In this document: positions 47,068-57,300 of the stretch, piece after piece
Numbering within the stretch: the stretch's first letter is position 1
How the letters are laid out: every line of letters starts with the position of its first letter
DNA from: Stentor roeselii
Lineage: Eukaryota > Ciliophora > Heterotrichea > Heterotrichida > Stentoridae
Assembly: GCA_006503475.1 (NCBI GenBank)
Contig: RSEH01000062.1
Span: forward strand, 62,001 to 126,000
Direction: 5' to 3'
Length of the DNA stretch: 64,000 bases
The notes under the pieces: generated by a model
Databases searched by the model: none
What the model was told of the DNA's origin: nothing
Seen by the model: the letters and a program-made list of their open reading frames with translations, nothing else
Translations under genes and position numbers: made by a program

Positions 47068-48183
47068 CTAAAGGTGGTTGGGCTCTTGATAAGTAAAGTC
47101 ACGGTACTTGTTTGCTTCTCGAGCCACTGAATTCAAATTTTGGTTTGGAACGCTTTCTTCGATAGGAGTGTCGAGGAACATCTTGTCGAAGTATCGCAGG
47201 TCTCTTGGACCACTCAGCTTTGGCTTGAATGGAGCGTCGATTTCTTTTTTTTTTAGCTTTTCCCAGCTTATTCCTTCGAAAAAGGGCTGCTTTTTTATTT
47301 CTGCAGTGTTTTGAAGTCTTCTTTTAGGCTATTTGAATATTACATCAACTTGGAGCAGGTTTCTGAGCAGGTCTACTGCTGATGGTGAGAAGTGCGACTT
47401 CATCTCAACAGGTTTACTAAGCATGTTCTTAAACATAACATCTCTATTCCTCGAATAAAAAGGAGGAGCTCCAGCAAGCATTTCATAAATCAGTGCTCCA
47501 AGACTCCAAAAATCAACAGCCTGGTCATGTCCAACCCCTTTCAAGATCTCAGGAGCAAGATACTCAGGAGTTCCACAAAACGAGTAAGTTTTCTGCTCTC
47601 CATTAAAAAATTTTTTACTAAGTCCAAAATCAGTGAGTTTAACATGTCCATCAGAGTCAATAAGAACATTTTCCGGTTTCAAGTCACGATAAATGATTCC
47701 TTGAGAATGAAGATATTCCAAAGCTTCAAGAATTTCAGCAGCATAGAACTGAGTCCGATCTTCTGAGAACTTCGTGCATCGACGTAGATGGAAAAAAAGC
47801 TCTCCTCCATTGATGAAGTCCATCACCATGTACAACTTGTCAGGGGTCTGAAAGGCGAAGCGAAGCTGAACAATGAAAGGCGACTTTACGTCGCCAAGTA
47901 TCTCTCGTTCAGTTTGTGTGTGAACTTTTTGATTCCTCTGTTCAATCATGTCCTTTCTTAAGGACTTCATCGCGTATAACTGCCCTGAATCGCGTTTTGT
48001 CACAAGGAAGACCTTTCCAAAGGCTCCTTTTCCTAAAACTTTTTCAATGTTGAAATCGTTCAAAGTCACGGGTGATGAGAGTTTCATGGAAGTCACTGGA
48101 AGAGAAGCCTCGCCTTGTTCTTTGATCAGAGGTTTTGAAAAAGTTGGTTCTTCTTTATCAGATTTAATGCAGCATGTTCCCAT
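47068..48183 (-). CDS. AGC-family protein kinase (one 15-nt intron)
   Basis: 366 residues, exons 48183-47344 and 47328-47068 on the minus strand. The start at 48183 gives MGTCCIKSDK, a myristoylation/palmitoylation-type N terminus. Kinase landmarks are GKGAFGKV, YAMKSL, YRDLKPENVLI, DFGLSK, the activation loop TYSFCGTPEYLAPE, and VDFWSLGALIYEML. Splicing is needed to complete the domain (LLQVDPKRRL) and adds the AGC C-tail with PFKPKLSG (turn region) and YRDFTYQEP (hydrophobic motif). The general form is that of S6K/SGK/Akt-type kinases without a PH domain; PDK1 control through the activation loop and hydrophobic motif would be expected. Confidence 0.9.
47329..47343 (-). other. 15-nt spliceosomal intron
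   Basis: Coding strand GTAATATTCAAATAG, phase 0, A at position 10 after C, TAG end. Removal joins LLQVD to PKRRLQNTAEIKK and adds the 86-residue end of the kinase. Confidence 0.9.
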
Positions 48184-48350
48184 TGTATTATTTTTGAAGC
48201 ACAAGATGTTTGGACTTGTGGAGGTAATTTGAAAATGGAGATTGGGATTAAGAAAGATATTTTGAAAAGAAGTAGTTTTGGTTAGAATAGAGTTAGAAGG
48301 AAATAAGCAGAGTTATGAGGTTTATAGGAAACTTAGGAATCGCTAGTTAA

Positions 48351-48593
48351 TCATAGGGAAATATTTGGGTAGTCAGGCTTTAGAGTCACTTCGGAACTGG
48401 CAGAAGGGATGAAGGTCACCATTATAGGACGAAAGGATAGTTCTTCTGAACTTTGCTTCTGGTGCTTGGCCTTGTGAACCGCACTCACAATGCTGTAAGG
48501 CGAGGTCCTTTGAGCAGATGTTTTCGCTTTGCTAGAAGGGTTCCTGACGACGTTGCTTTTCTTAATATCAGCTAGTTTCTGGTTAGGTTTCAT
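48351..48593 (-). CDS. Small Lys/Ser-rich protein of unknown function
   Basis: 80 residues, not recognised and probably disordered (KKSNVVRNPSSKAKTSAQR). The ATG lies only 9 bases after the stop of the preceding same-strand gene and follows GTTATAAATG, the start context common in this window. Its size makes coding status likely but not certain. Confidence 0.55.
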   Translation of the reverse strand: MKPNQKLADIKKSNVVRNPSSKAKTSAQRTSPYSIVSAVHKAKHQKQSSEELSFRPIMVTFIPSASSEVTLKPDYPNISL

Positions 48594-48602
48594 TTATAAC
48601 TA

Positions 48603-48977
48603 CTAAATATTACTTGGCTGGAATAAATCAAGCAGTTCTTTTTTCTTTCCCTTGGAAATATCAATCAACACCTGATTATATTTCCTGACTCCAGGGGAAG
48701 TCCAATAAAAGAACGTCCAAAACGCGATGACTCCCGACATCCTGCCAACGATTTGCACCCAAGGAAGGCCCATTCGATACCTATTCCCATATAAAATCAT
48801 GAGGTTCATGGTAGTTCCAAGTCCTGTAAACAAATACTTAGTGACTTCTCTTTCCCACTTCGCTTCTTCAAGTTGCTTATAAAGCGGGTCATCTTCAATG
48901 TTGATCTTTTTCATCGCCATGGCTTTCCTCAGAATGACTGTCGCTTCAAAGTTGTTGAACTGTTTGTCGTCAGTCAT
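48603..48977 (-). CDS. Small membrane protein of unknown function
   Basis: 124 residues with two hydrophobic helices (about 46-62 and 73-93; GLGTTMNLMILYG and VQIVGRMSGVIAFWTFFYW) joined by a short basic loop, and Lys-rich ends. It could be a mitochondrial or ER inner-membrane protein, but no family motif is recognised. It sits within a leftward run: 26 bases after the stop of the gene at 49004-49717 and 9 bases before the start of the gene at 48351-48593. Confidence 0.68.
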   Translation of the reverse strand: MTDDKQFNNFEATVILRKAMAMKKINIEDDPLYKQLEEAKWEREVTKYLFTGLGTTMNLMILYGNRYRMGLPWVQIVGRMSGVIAFWTFFYWTSPGVRKYNQVLIDISKGKKKELLDLFQPSNI

Positions 48978-49003
48978 AGTGAAAATTACATTTTATTTAA
49001 AAG

Positions 49004-49717
49004 TTAAAGAGAATCATCGGAATTTTCACCTAAGGCTTCTAATGTCACTGCTGGACCACGAGGAAAACATAAAAAGTCCTTGAAACTTGATTTTACTTCT
49101 AATTGTGGTAAAAAAATAGAAGGGGCTTGGGATGAGGGAACTTCAGAGATTTTTACTTGGCCTGAGGTTGAGATTTGCTTGTATAAAATTTTGGTTGAGG
49201 GCTTTTTTAATGAGTTTTTTAAGGATTCCATGTCGAAAGATTGAATTGATTTTGATTCAGTGAATGGAGAATAGACTTGCTTTTGATCTGAGGTTCCTTC
49301 ACCTTCCATGATCTCTGAGATTTCAACAGATGGAGGAAGGGATGAATAGTTAGGGGTTGATAGAGAGGTTTTCAGTTCTTTTGAAATTTTTCTTAATTTT
49401 TCTGTATCTGGTTCAGATTCTAGAAGATGGTAAATCTTAAGAAGTTGAGAAACTTGATGATCAGCACTACTAAATTTCTCAAAAGTCTCTAAAATAGATT
49501 TTTTTGCTTCAAGTATGAAAAAATTCAGCCTTTCTTCCTCATTCCTCAGCTCTTCTAAAACTTCACTAAAACAAAAACCTCCAGAAACAGGTCTTAAAAC
49601 CGACTTGACACAAATTTCAACAACCTGACTAAACCTCAAAAAATCTCTATTCTCCACATCCATCAAAACCCTAAACCTAAAAGCATCATTCCTCAAATCT
49701 TCAACCCTTCTAAACAT
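49004..49717 (-). CDS. Helical N-terminal / Ser-rich C-terminal protein, unknown
   Basis: 237 residues from the ATG at 49717 (a TTG two codons upstream was trimmed). The N-terminal half is helical, with a coiled-coil tendency (EVLEELRNEEERLNFFILEAKK). The C-terminal half is Ser/Pro-rich with likely phosphosites. There is no zinc or membrane signature and no recognised family. It is first of a three-gene leftward run with 26- and 9-base gaps. Confidence 0.65.
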   Translation of the reverse strand: MFRRVEDLRNDAFRFRVLMDVENRDFLRFSQVVEICVKSVLRPVSGGFCFSEVLEELRNEEERLNFFILEAKKSILETFEKFSSADHQVSQLLKIYHLLESEPDTEKLRKISKELKTSLSTPNYSSLPPSVEISEIMEGEGTSDQKQVYSPFTESKSIQSFDMESLKNSLKKPSTKILYKQISTSGQVKISEVPSSQAPSIFLPQLEVKSSFKDFLCFPRGPAVTLEALGENSDDSL

Positions 49718-49869
49718 CTTCAAACAACATCCAACATTTCTAAAGCATTTAAAAAAAAATACCTGTTGTAAAACTTCAGCCTAAATAATCTCTACAAAGA
49801 CAAAAACTATCAAAAAGATAACAAAACCCATTTCTTCTAAACAACTTAAATTCAATTCTTACAATCTAC

Positions 49870-50400
49870 TTAAGAAACATATGAAAGGCTTAGTTTCATA
49901 GAAGAACTATCAGTATATTTCCCTGAATGCACTCTTTTCGACGCGCGGGAAGGTTCATCGAACAATGGCTGAGCATTGGCTCCACAAAGGTTCGACTTAT
50001 TCCTATTAGGGTTCCTTTTGACTTCAAATTTGCTTTCAGGTCCTTTCGAAGCCGGGTTAAACTCGATCGGATTAATAGTGCTTAAAGCTTGATGTCCTTC
50101 TTTCACTGAAATCTTTCGATTACCTTTTGTGAAGTGACCTGAAGGCGGGGCCTCCCCTCGCGAGGCGTGAAACTCGTTCGGCATGAAAAGTTTTTTCTTT
50201 CGATCTGGAGAAGAATTCGTGAAAGGCCTGTCCTGTGAGTGGTCGTCATTGCTTGACAGGAAGTTGGGATAAGTAACTAAATGAACGACTTTCTTGGGAC
50301 GGACAGGCAAGTCTTCACCTTGAAAATGCTTTCCAGGCTCTCTGCCCACGTAAGGTTCTTTCGGCTCGATTAAACTTGAGTCAGTGGCTCCCTTGTACAT
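49870..50400 (-). CDS. Disordered basic protein of unknown function
   Basis: 176 residues from MYKGATDSS (ATG at 50400). An in-frame ATG at 50421 would add seven mostly hydrophobic residues (MVVIIIV) and cannot be excluded. It is rich in Pro, Ser, Lys and Asn, with segments such as PYVGREPGKHF, PNEFHASRGEAPPSGHFTKGN and NLCGANAQPLFDEP. The short Pro/Gly-separated motifs resemble microtubule-inner or axonemal filler proteins in style only. No family is assigned. Confidence 0.62.
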   Translation of the reverse strand: MYKGATDSSLIEPKEPYVGREPGKHFQGEDLPVRPKKVVHLVTYPNFLSSNDDHSQDRPFTNSSPDRKKKLFMPNEFHASRGEAPPSGHFTKGNRKISVKEGHQALSTINPIEFNPASKGPESKFEVKRNPNRNKSNLCGANAQPLFDEPSRASKRVHSGKYTDSSSMKLSLSYVS

Positions 50401-50502
50401 AACGATTATTATAACTACCATGTTAATGAAAAATCATGGAGAGTTTTAAGTTTTGATTAATTTTTGGAAAAGGTTTTTGTTATTATTTACAGTAAAGAGA
50501 TG

Positions 50503-50868
50503 TTATAAGTAAGAACGACGGGATAAAGAAGAGTGCTTTGAATGTGAAATTTTTGGATTTTTTCTTTTATGGGATACTTGGTTTGAGGTGATTTCTTTTG
50601 ATGCGAAAACTGAAGGGATTAAGCTTGGAAGGTTCATTGATGATAACCGTCGATGATGAAATTTTGAATGGTTTATTGATGGAAGTTTTGAGTCTTGTGA
50701 ACATCTTGATGAGGATTTTTCGTGGTTTTGGTCCTGAAGGTTCAACTCGGCTAGCATTGATCTGTCGCGCCAGTATTCTTTGTAAAGATTTTCTAGGTGT
50801 TTGTATCTTGCTGAAACTTCTGCAGAACTTTCGAATTCGAGGACTTGGGCCCAGTATTCTTTTGACAT
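50503..50868 (-). CDS. Small Ser/His-rich protein of unknown function
   Basis: 121 residues from MSKEYWAQVLEF (ATG at 50868; another ATG nine codons upstream is possible). The N-terminal 60 residues are helical (SAEVSARYKHLENLYKEYWRDRS). The C-terminal part is very rich in Ser, His, Lys and Arg (ending KHSSLSRRSYL). No family is recognised. Confidence 0.6.
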   Translation of the reverse strand: MSKEYWAQVLEFESSAEVSARYKHLENLYKEYWRDRSMLAELNLQDQNHEKSSSRCSQDSKLPSINHSKFHHRRLSSMNLPSLIPSVFASKEITSNQVSHKRKNPKISHSKHSSLSRRSYL

Positions 50869-51446
50869 TATGTGAAAGTTAATTAATTTTAGCATTTTCG
50901 TTGAATGGATTGATTTGTTGGTTTTTTGGGGTTGGAAAGGTTTTGAATGAAGAGATTTTTTAAGGAAGATTGAAGTGGAGTTAGAAATTTCTGGTTTTTG
51001 AGAATAGATTTTTTTCGAAAAGTTGGAATGCCGGAAAAGAATAATGTTTATATGGAATAAGATTTAAGTTGTATTTAAGATGCTTTGAAAATTAGATTAG
51101 CACCATTATAGTTATACAAATGTTTAGTATGAAAGTTATTACTTATTTATCTTCTTGGAAGGAATAACACTCAACTCTCTCAAACTTCTTAAATTTTTTA
51201 GATCCTTTGCCCTTTAAATAACTACAAATTTCATAAAATCACAAGAAACTATTCAAATAATCCAAAGAAATTCCAATCTAATCCTCTTCTACTTAAATAA
51301 ACAAAACCCTTCATAACTTAATCCAAATCACCCAATAAATCACCCCAAAAAATCCTCCCTTCCCCAATCCAAACTCAACCCAAAAACCTCCCTTCATCCA
51401 ATTAAACCTAATTCCCCATTCGAGCCAAATCAGAAGTCTAACCTAA
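50869..51446. other. Intergenic with opposite skews; a 120-base G-free tract
   Basis: 50890-51060 is G-rich on the plus strand (C-rich in the sense of the leftward gene it precedes). 51150-51440 is the reverse: 51301-51420 contains no G and 47 C. That composition is what precedes plus-strand genes elsewhere, yet no plus-strand frame follows. No RNA gene is recognised. Confidence 0.5.
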
Positions 51447-51845
51447 CTAATCAGAGAAATAATAATAGTCATAAGCCGAGTTGTCAAATGACCTCATCGA
51501 AGCACATCCACATCCATAAACAAACAGCGCCCAAGGAATCATATGAATTTTTCCTGTCAGCTGTTTATAGTAAAGCCCTTCGAACCATTGTCTGGTGAAG
51601 ATTCTCCTGATATAATTATGGTTCATGTTGAACTTCGACCTCTGATGCACTATCAGCCCCTTCACATATGAAAAGTCGCAAAGCCAGTGACGAGCCATCG
51701 GGTGAGCGTCGGTCGCCGTGTTCATTGGGAACCTCCAGCTTCTTTGTCGGTAGTTTCCCCATTTGTAGTAGGCTGCGTTGTTGATCGTCGGAGGAACGTA
51801 TCGGATTCCTCCACCTCGAGGAGGGTTGATTGAGTGTTTTGACAT
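51447..51845 (-). CDS. Small aromatic-rich protein of unknown function
   Basis: 132 residues, rich in Tyr, Trp, Arg, His and Asn. It includes INPPRGGGIRYVPPTINNAA near the N terminus and a hydrophobic helix near the C terminus (MIPWALFVYGCGCA), with a Tyr/Asp end. The charge and aromatic pattern with a single late helix recalls accessory subunits of mitochondrial respiratory complexes, but I cannot name one. There is no cleavable-looking presequence. Confidence 0.65.
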   Translation of the reverse strand: MSKHSINPPRGGGIRYVPPTINNAAYYKWGNYRQRSWRFPMNTATDAHPMARHWLCDFSYVKGLIVHQRSKFNMNHNYIRRIFTRQWFEGLYYKQLTGKIHMIPWALFVYGCGCASMRSFDNSAYDYYYFSD

Positions 51846-52161
51846 TTTTATGGGAAAGGCTGGGATTTCATTCAGTGGTTATTTGAATTGGGATTATTTT
51901 TAGATCGATTTATTGAGAAGGGGTTGAGTATTGTTGAAGAGGAATATGGAAAATTTTAGATTGTTTGGTGGAGAGGATTTTTAGTTTGGGAGTTATTTAG
52001 GAATGGATTTTTTGGATTTGGTTTTTTTTTTCGAGGTTTGATTACTAAAATTACTTATTATAACATACATAATTAAAATGAAGGAAATAGTTGATAATTA
52101 TTCAACAACGATTAAAGAATTCTAAAACATAATCTATATTTTTCTCAAGATTATAATCTTA
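51846..52161. other. Divergent intergenic region, G-rich left half
   Basis: The gap is 316 bases long. 51850-52040 is G-rich on the plus strand (upstream of the leftward gene); the rest is AT-rich before the Ras-like gene. No gene is seen. Confidence 0.4.
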
Positions 52162-52824
52162 ATGTCTGAACAAGAAAAACATAAATATCACCTGGTTATA
52201 CTCGGAGACTCAGGAGTAGGAAAATCAAACCTACTCTTAAAATTCACAAAACAAGAATTTAGCAATGGTTACCCTTCAACCTTAGGTGCTTCTCATTCAA
52301 AACAGTTGATGATGGTTGAGCAAAAGCAAATAAACTTAAATATCTGGGATACTGCAGGCCAAGAGAGATTCAAACCTCTGGCCGAGACTTATTGTAAAAA
52401 AGCTCATGCCATAATGCTTGTATTTGATGTGACTGCAAGACACACTTTTGAGAATTGCTCGATTTGGCTTAAAATTATCAGAGATGCTGCAATGAAAGAT
52501 GCCGGCATTTTTTTAGTCGGGAACCAAATAGACTTAATCACTGATGATGTGCAAGTGACTGATCAACAAGTTGAAGAATTTGTCAAGGAAAATTGTCTTA
52601 ATGCATTTTTTCAGACTAGTGCTCTTGATGGAACTAATGTTCAAAGCACATTTGAAGAAATTGCAGTCTTTTTAAGCAAAAGTAATTTTAATCAAATAGA
52701 TTTGAAGGAAAATCCGCCAGGTAAGAAATTTAAAGGTCAAGAAAGTGATCAAACTATTACTTTACTTGATGTAGACTCTGGTAATGAAAAAAACCGTAGA
52801 AAAAAATGCTGCTGTTGGAGATAG
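52162..52824 (+). CDS. Rab/Ras-like small GTPase with altered NKxD motif
   Basis: 220 residues. P-loop GDSGVGKS, DTAGQERF at switch II, SAL near the end of the fold and a C terminus KKCCCWR with prenylatable cysteines. The guanine-specificity motif is NQID instead of NKxD, and switch I has STLGAS rather than TIGVDF/E. It probably still binds nucleotide, perhaps with altered guanine preference. A long tail (about 170-215) precedes the cysteines, as in Rabs. The subfamily is unclear. Confidence 0.85.
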   Translation: MSEQEKHKYHLVILGDSGVGKSNLLLKFTKQEFSNGYPSTLGASHSKQLMMVEQKQINLNIWDTAGQERFKPLAETYCKKAHAIMLVFDVTARHTFENCSIWLKIIRDAAMKDAGIFLVGNQIDLITDDVQVTDQQVEEFVKENCLNAFFQTSALDGTNVQSTFEEIAVFLSKSNFNQIDLKENPPGKKFKGQESDQTITLLDVDSGNEKNRRKKCCCWR

Positions 52825-52964
52825 TAAATTCTTTAAAATTTCACCTTATTCACTATTATTTTGTTTTTTCTATCATTTTGATTAGGATTAGTTTTAATGA
52901 ATGTCTTGATTTCTGAAGAAAATTGAAAATTTGAATTGTGCGAAGGGCTTATCACTTTTATAGA

Positions 52965-53033
52965 TTAATAAATATTTTAAGAGGTTATTCTCGATTCGAA
53001 GGTTAAGTTTATTTAGTTTAAAATATTTATTAA
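52965..53033. repeat. 16-bp inverted repeat (stem-loop)
   Basis: TTAATAAATATTTTAA at 52965-52980 is the exact reverse complement of TTAAAATATTTATTAA at 53018-53033, with a 37-base loop. Its length makes chance possible in AT-rich DNA. Confidence 0.6.
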
Positions 53034-53130
53034 GAATTATTAATATACTCTCAATTAATTCATCAAAATTTTCTTTTCATCTAATTCTTCCAATTCTTAT
53101 AAAATCTTATATTTAAATGATGCTTTAGAG

Positions 53131-53154
53131 ATTTCAATATTATAATATTGAAAT
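53131..53154. repeat. 24-bp perfect palindrome
   Basis: ATTTCAATATTA followed by its exact reverse complement. It lies next to the remnant of the broken B-box/kelch gene. Confidence 0.65.
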
Positions 53155-53347
53155 ACTAAGCTTCCAAAATTTTGTGTGTGATTTTAGTATCATTTAGCAG
53201 ATAAAAATTCATCAAAACAATCATATAGTATATCTTATAAATCCTTCCTATAAGTTTCTACATCCAGCTTAATTCCAGATCTAATTAATTCAAGTTTTCC
53301 CTTTACAAGTTTATCAAAAATTATAATCTACTTAATATCTATTTCTA

Positions 53348-54168
53348 TTAATACCCCCAACAATTCAAAGTGCACTCATTATAAAGATCTTTCCATCTTC
53401 TAGCATAAGGTCCATCATTAAAGTTATTCTCTCGAGCCTTAAGCATTTCTTTTTTGCCATCCTTTACATTATAAACTTGCACTAATTAAGCTGACATCTT
53501 TCTTCAATAACGATTACTTCCTAAATTCATCTTACCACCAACTATTTAAAATCTACTATCTTTATGCCTTTTACCTTCTTCTTATATTTTACCAACTTTA
53601 TTTAATTTACAATCTAATCATCAGTACCTTCTTTACTCTTACATTGAAATAAAAATTTTCCGTCATTCGAAATGAGAATTTCTTTTAGTCCATCATATAA
53701 TCTAAAGCAATTCCAAGTCTTTTGACAAAATTCGTTTTTTTCTGCCAAATTCATTTGTTGAAATTGATTTATTAAGCTGTAATCAACCTTTTCTCTTAAT
53801 TTTGCTAGTGAGTCTGATTGTTCAATTATATTTGACACTTTTATTGTATCAAAGTGGATAAATGTGAAGTCTTTGAAAGATATTAAATTTTTATTCATGT
53901 CTTTTAATTGATTTATCGAATTCTTTGATGCTTTTTTGAGTGAAGTGATTATTTTTGAGGTCTCAGATGTAATCTGGATGATGCAGCTTTCGATTTCTGA
54001 TCGAATTGATTTGCTGAGGATCTGATATGCGATTTTTTTATCAATTTGATGAATTGGATGAGAAGTTTCTTGTAGATGTGCTATAATGTGCACTGCGCAG
54101 AAGAATTTGTACCCTGGACATTCTTTGCACATGCTTTGAGCTATTTGACTGCAATCACTGCAATTCAT
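53348..54168 (-). pseudogene. Broken (or intron-rich) B-box/kelch-like gene
   Basis: The intact part, 54168-53614, encodes 184 residues. It has a B-box zinc site (CSDCSQIAQSMCKEC, then FFCAVHIIAH and H...H), a coiled coil (about 55-110) and then FRLYDGLKEILISNDGKF. The frame stops in TAG. Just downstream, in another frame, pieces reappear that look like kelch repeats: an IVGGK-type start, then VQVYNVKDGKKEMLKAREN, and a final RRWKDLYNECTLNCWGY before TAA at about 53348. In-frame TAA and TGA stops lie between the pieces, each one C-to-T step from CAA or CGA. A consensus 15-nt intron (GTAGATTTTAAATAG) would remove one stop but not all. Pseudogene is the simpler reading. Confidence 0.55.
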
Positions 54169-54389
54169 TATTATTAGGATGATTAAGATTTCTAAATTAT
54201 TTAATCTATTAAATTTCGTTAACATATAGGGTTTATTATTTAGTAATCATGAACTACCTTAATTTTATAACTCAAATATATCCCTCTATTTAACCTTCAT
54301 CATATATCTTAGGTTAAAAATCTTCAATTTTTAAATCTAAACTCTGATATTATAAAAAAAATCATCTATTCCATAAACAATATAAGCTG

Positions 54390-57300
54390 ATGGCGAAATA
54401 TTTCATATCCCTCTTTTTCCTATTATTTCATTCATCAAGATCTTTGGAACATTCAGAAGCGATGATTTTAGTCTCAGAGTTTACGTCACCCGAGCTATTT
54501 TCTTACCTTTCAAATAATCCCAATTATTTAAACATCTCAGAAAAATCCGAAAAGTCTATCCTCGACAGTCTTTCCTCTTTAACCTTCTTACTGCTGATCG
54601 ACATGACAAACTCATCATTATATTCATCCACATTGAATTCCTTATCCTCTACCTTAATCTGTGCCCATTTGAGTCCATCAACTTTTCCAGTGAGTGACTT
54701 TCGATTTTTGCTTCATCCAAGTTTATCCCAAATATCAAAGTCGGCCTGCAGCCTATCAAAAACCCTGAAAATGAATAAAATCCACTTATTATCCTCGAAC
54801 AATCACAATGACCTTGAGATCTCAAATGAAATCTATTCGAACTGTTCCGAAGTCATTTCGTTCATCAAGTATTCATCTGACATGTCGCAAGAAAGCGCAG
54901 ATCTTATGACTTCAAAGATGCTAAAATCAAAAGGAGCAAGAACTTTCATCATAGTCGACTCAGGCAATTCATTGAAAACTTTAAGTAACTCGATACTTTC
55001 TCGAAATTTAAATGTAAAAGGCTCGATTTTTCTGATAATTTCGAAAATTTCAAAATTTTCTCAGGTTTTCGGAGCTTTGATGCTGGTTCAGCAAGATTTG
55101 GAAAAAACTTCTTCGTTGGTTGACTTTGAATTAAAATCAATTGATTTAGCTTTAAGAGAGATTCCATCAGTGAGTTCTAGAGAAGTTTTATTGGCTCAAT
55201 TACAGTCGAAATACCCGTCGAAGTACTTATTTGAAAGTTTTTCGATTGTAAACTTGACTCCTGATGTTCAAATCATCGGTAAAATTTCTAAAGATCTGTT
55301 ATTTTTCAATAAAATCACCTTTCCTGGCAACGTTTCAACCTACGATCCAGACATAAAATTAAAGATAAAACTTTCAATAGCAAATGGAACTTCAGAGATA
55401 TTCAACATGTCTCAAAACCCGATTTTTTCCCGTTGGTACAAAGGCGCTGAGCACGGGGTGAGTCTTTTCAACTCACGTCAAGAAATACCTGAATTTGAAA
55501 TATTTCTCCAATCAACTGACTGTGGACTTTACTTTTACCATTCTTTTTATTACCAGCAGTGCTTAGCGAAATTTCAAGATTTCGGCCTGGCTTACATGGC
55601 TCCCTTTTGGCAGGGTGCAGCTAATGCCACATATGAGGCTCTTTCTAAACGAGGCTTAAAAATTCCTCAAATTTCTCCGATTTGCCAAAATGTTGAACTT
55701 GATGATGTCTCGAAATTTCCTCTGTTTTTAAAACTTTCTGTTTCTGGATCTTTGTACTTTTCAACGGCTTTTTTATATCAGAGAAGTCTTGGATGGAAGT
55801 TTATTAATGTCTTGGCAACTGATGACCCGATTTATCAAGAACAGTATCATGATGTTTTGAATTATAGCAGAAGAATGGGAATCACTGTTTTAAATCCAAT
55901 AGATAAACAGGTTCTTCCTTGGAATTATTCACGTGAGGACTTTAGGAAATATAGGGATTATTTTGAAGCTGCGAAAGCCACTCGTTGTAGAGTTTTTTGT
56001 ATTTTGGCTTATGATAGAGGACTCATATGGGAAGCTTTATATGATGTTGGCATCAGACAAGGAGATTTCTTCCAAATGGGAGGTTCAGGATATCTGAATA
56101 GTTTGAATAAGGATATTGAACCGATATATAAAAAGAAGAGAGCAGCGTTAATCAAGTACTCATTTGCTATGGCTTATCGTGAATGGATTGGAAGCTTGGG
56201 GCAGTCACTATACAAAGATCTTATTAAGCAATACCCTGATACTTCTTATATGTGCTTATCGTATGATAGTTTCGCTGTCATTAAAGAGTCTCTTAAATTC
56301 CTAGTTGCTAAAGGAGAAGACTATGAAAATCAAACTAGACTTGCGAAGGTTATGAGGGAAAATCGTATTACAGGGTGTCTAGGAAATGTTTTTTTTGATA
56401 GAGAAAGCAATTCTAGAGGATTAGCTGAGTTTTCGATTTATCAGATACGAGAAAATGATTATGGTGAACTTGAGTATGTTCATGTTGCTTTTCTGAATAA
56501 GTTAGGAGCTATTGTTATTAATGAGACTAATGAACTTCAATGGCCAGGGTCTTCTATTCCTTCTAATTTTAGACCTGCTAATGAGTGTCCATTTGAATTA
56601 TACGAAGTTCAAGAATCAAAAGAAGGAAACCTTATATTATATGTAATTTGTGGATATTTCTTAATTGTTGCAGTATTAAGTTCATTGCTCAGTCTTCGAA
56701 ATTTGAATGCATCATCACCAGAATTAACAGTTACAAAACAAATGATGTTTTCTGACATGATATTTTTATCATACTTCGCATTTCAGACAATTCAACTGAT
56801 TTACTATGGACCAGATCAAGAAGGTTTAAAATCCCTTTTAAGAAATTTCGACTCATTAGTCTCAATGGATTTTTCAAGTTACTTCAAATTATTTTTTTCA
56901 AAGTTCTGGGTTTTATATTACTGCACAATGATTTTCAGTTTCTTTTGGAGCTTCTCTTGTTTCCTATTAACCAGCAGAAGGCGATTTCCAGTTTTACTCA
57001 AATCAAAACTCAACTCTTTATCTGAATATATAATGCCTATACTAGGACACATCGGTTATACTCCCATATTTTCCATGCACTTAAGTGTTTTTCAATGTTA
57101 TGATGGTACAAGTGCAATTCTAACCGATAGTTTTTTAAACGATGACTGTTTTACTCGCTGTTTTCAAGGTAATCACCTAGTTGCTGCATTGGCTTCTTTG
57201 ATCCTATGTTCTTTTTACCTGTTTTTCTCAATAAAAGCCCGGCCTATCTGGGAAACAATCATGCCTGACCTGAACATTAAGACAAGTTCCAAATATCTTT

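Larger units (their letters stand above)
52825..53347. other. AT-rich region with inverted repeats, no intact gene
   Basis: The gap is 523 bases long. It holds a 16-bp perfect inverted repeat (52965-52980 and 53018-53033) and a 24-bp palindrome (53131-53154). On the minus strand, 53190-53330 has protein-like pieces interrupted by TAA and TAG, which may be the far end of the broken gene to the right. Confidence 0.5.

Noticed and set aside
48594-48608. A 14-nt intron (GTAATATTTAGTAG) joining the genes at 48603 and 48351
   Set aside because: Removing it leads to a TAA after a few codons and does not reach the frame of the downstream gene.
53614-53640. 14-nt introns GTACTGATGATTAG and GTCAGCTTAATTAG in the broken B-box gene
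   Set aside because: They would help the frame, but need lengths not seen in the five secure introns plus a further intron ending in AAG. Too many free choices to count as evidence.
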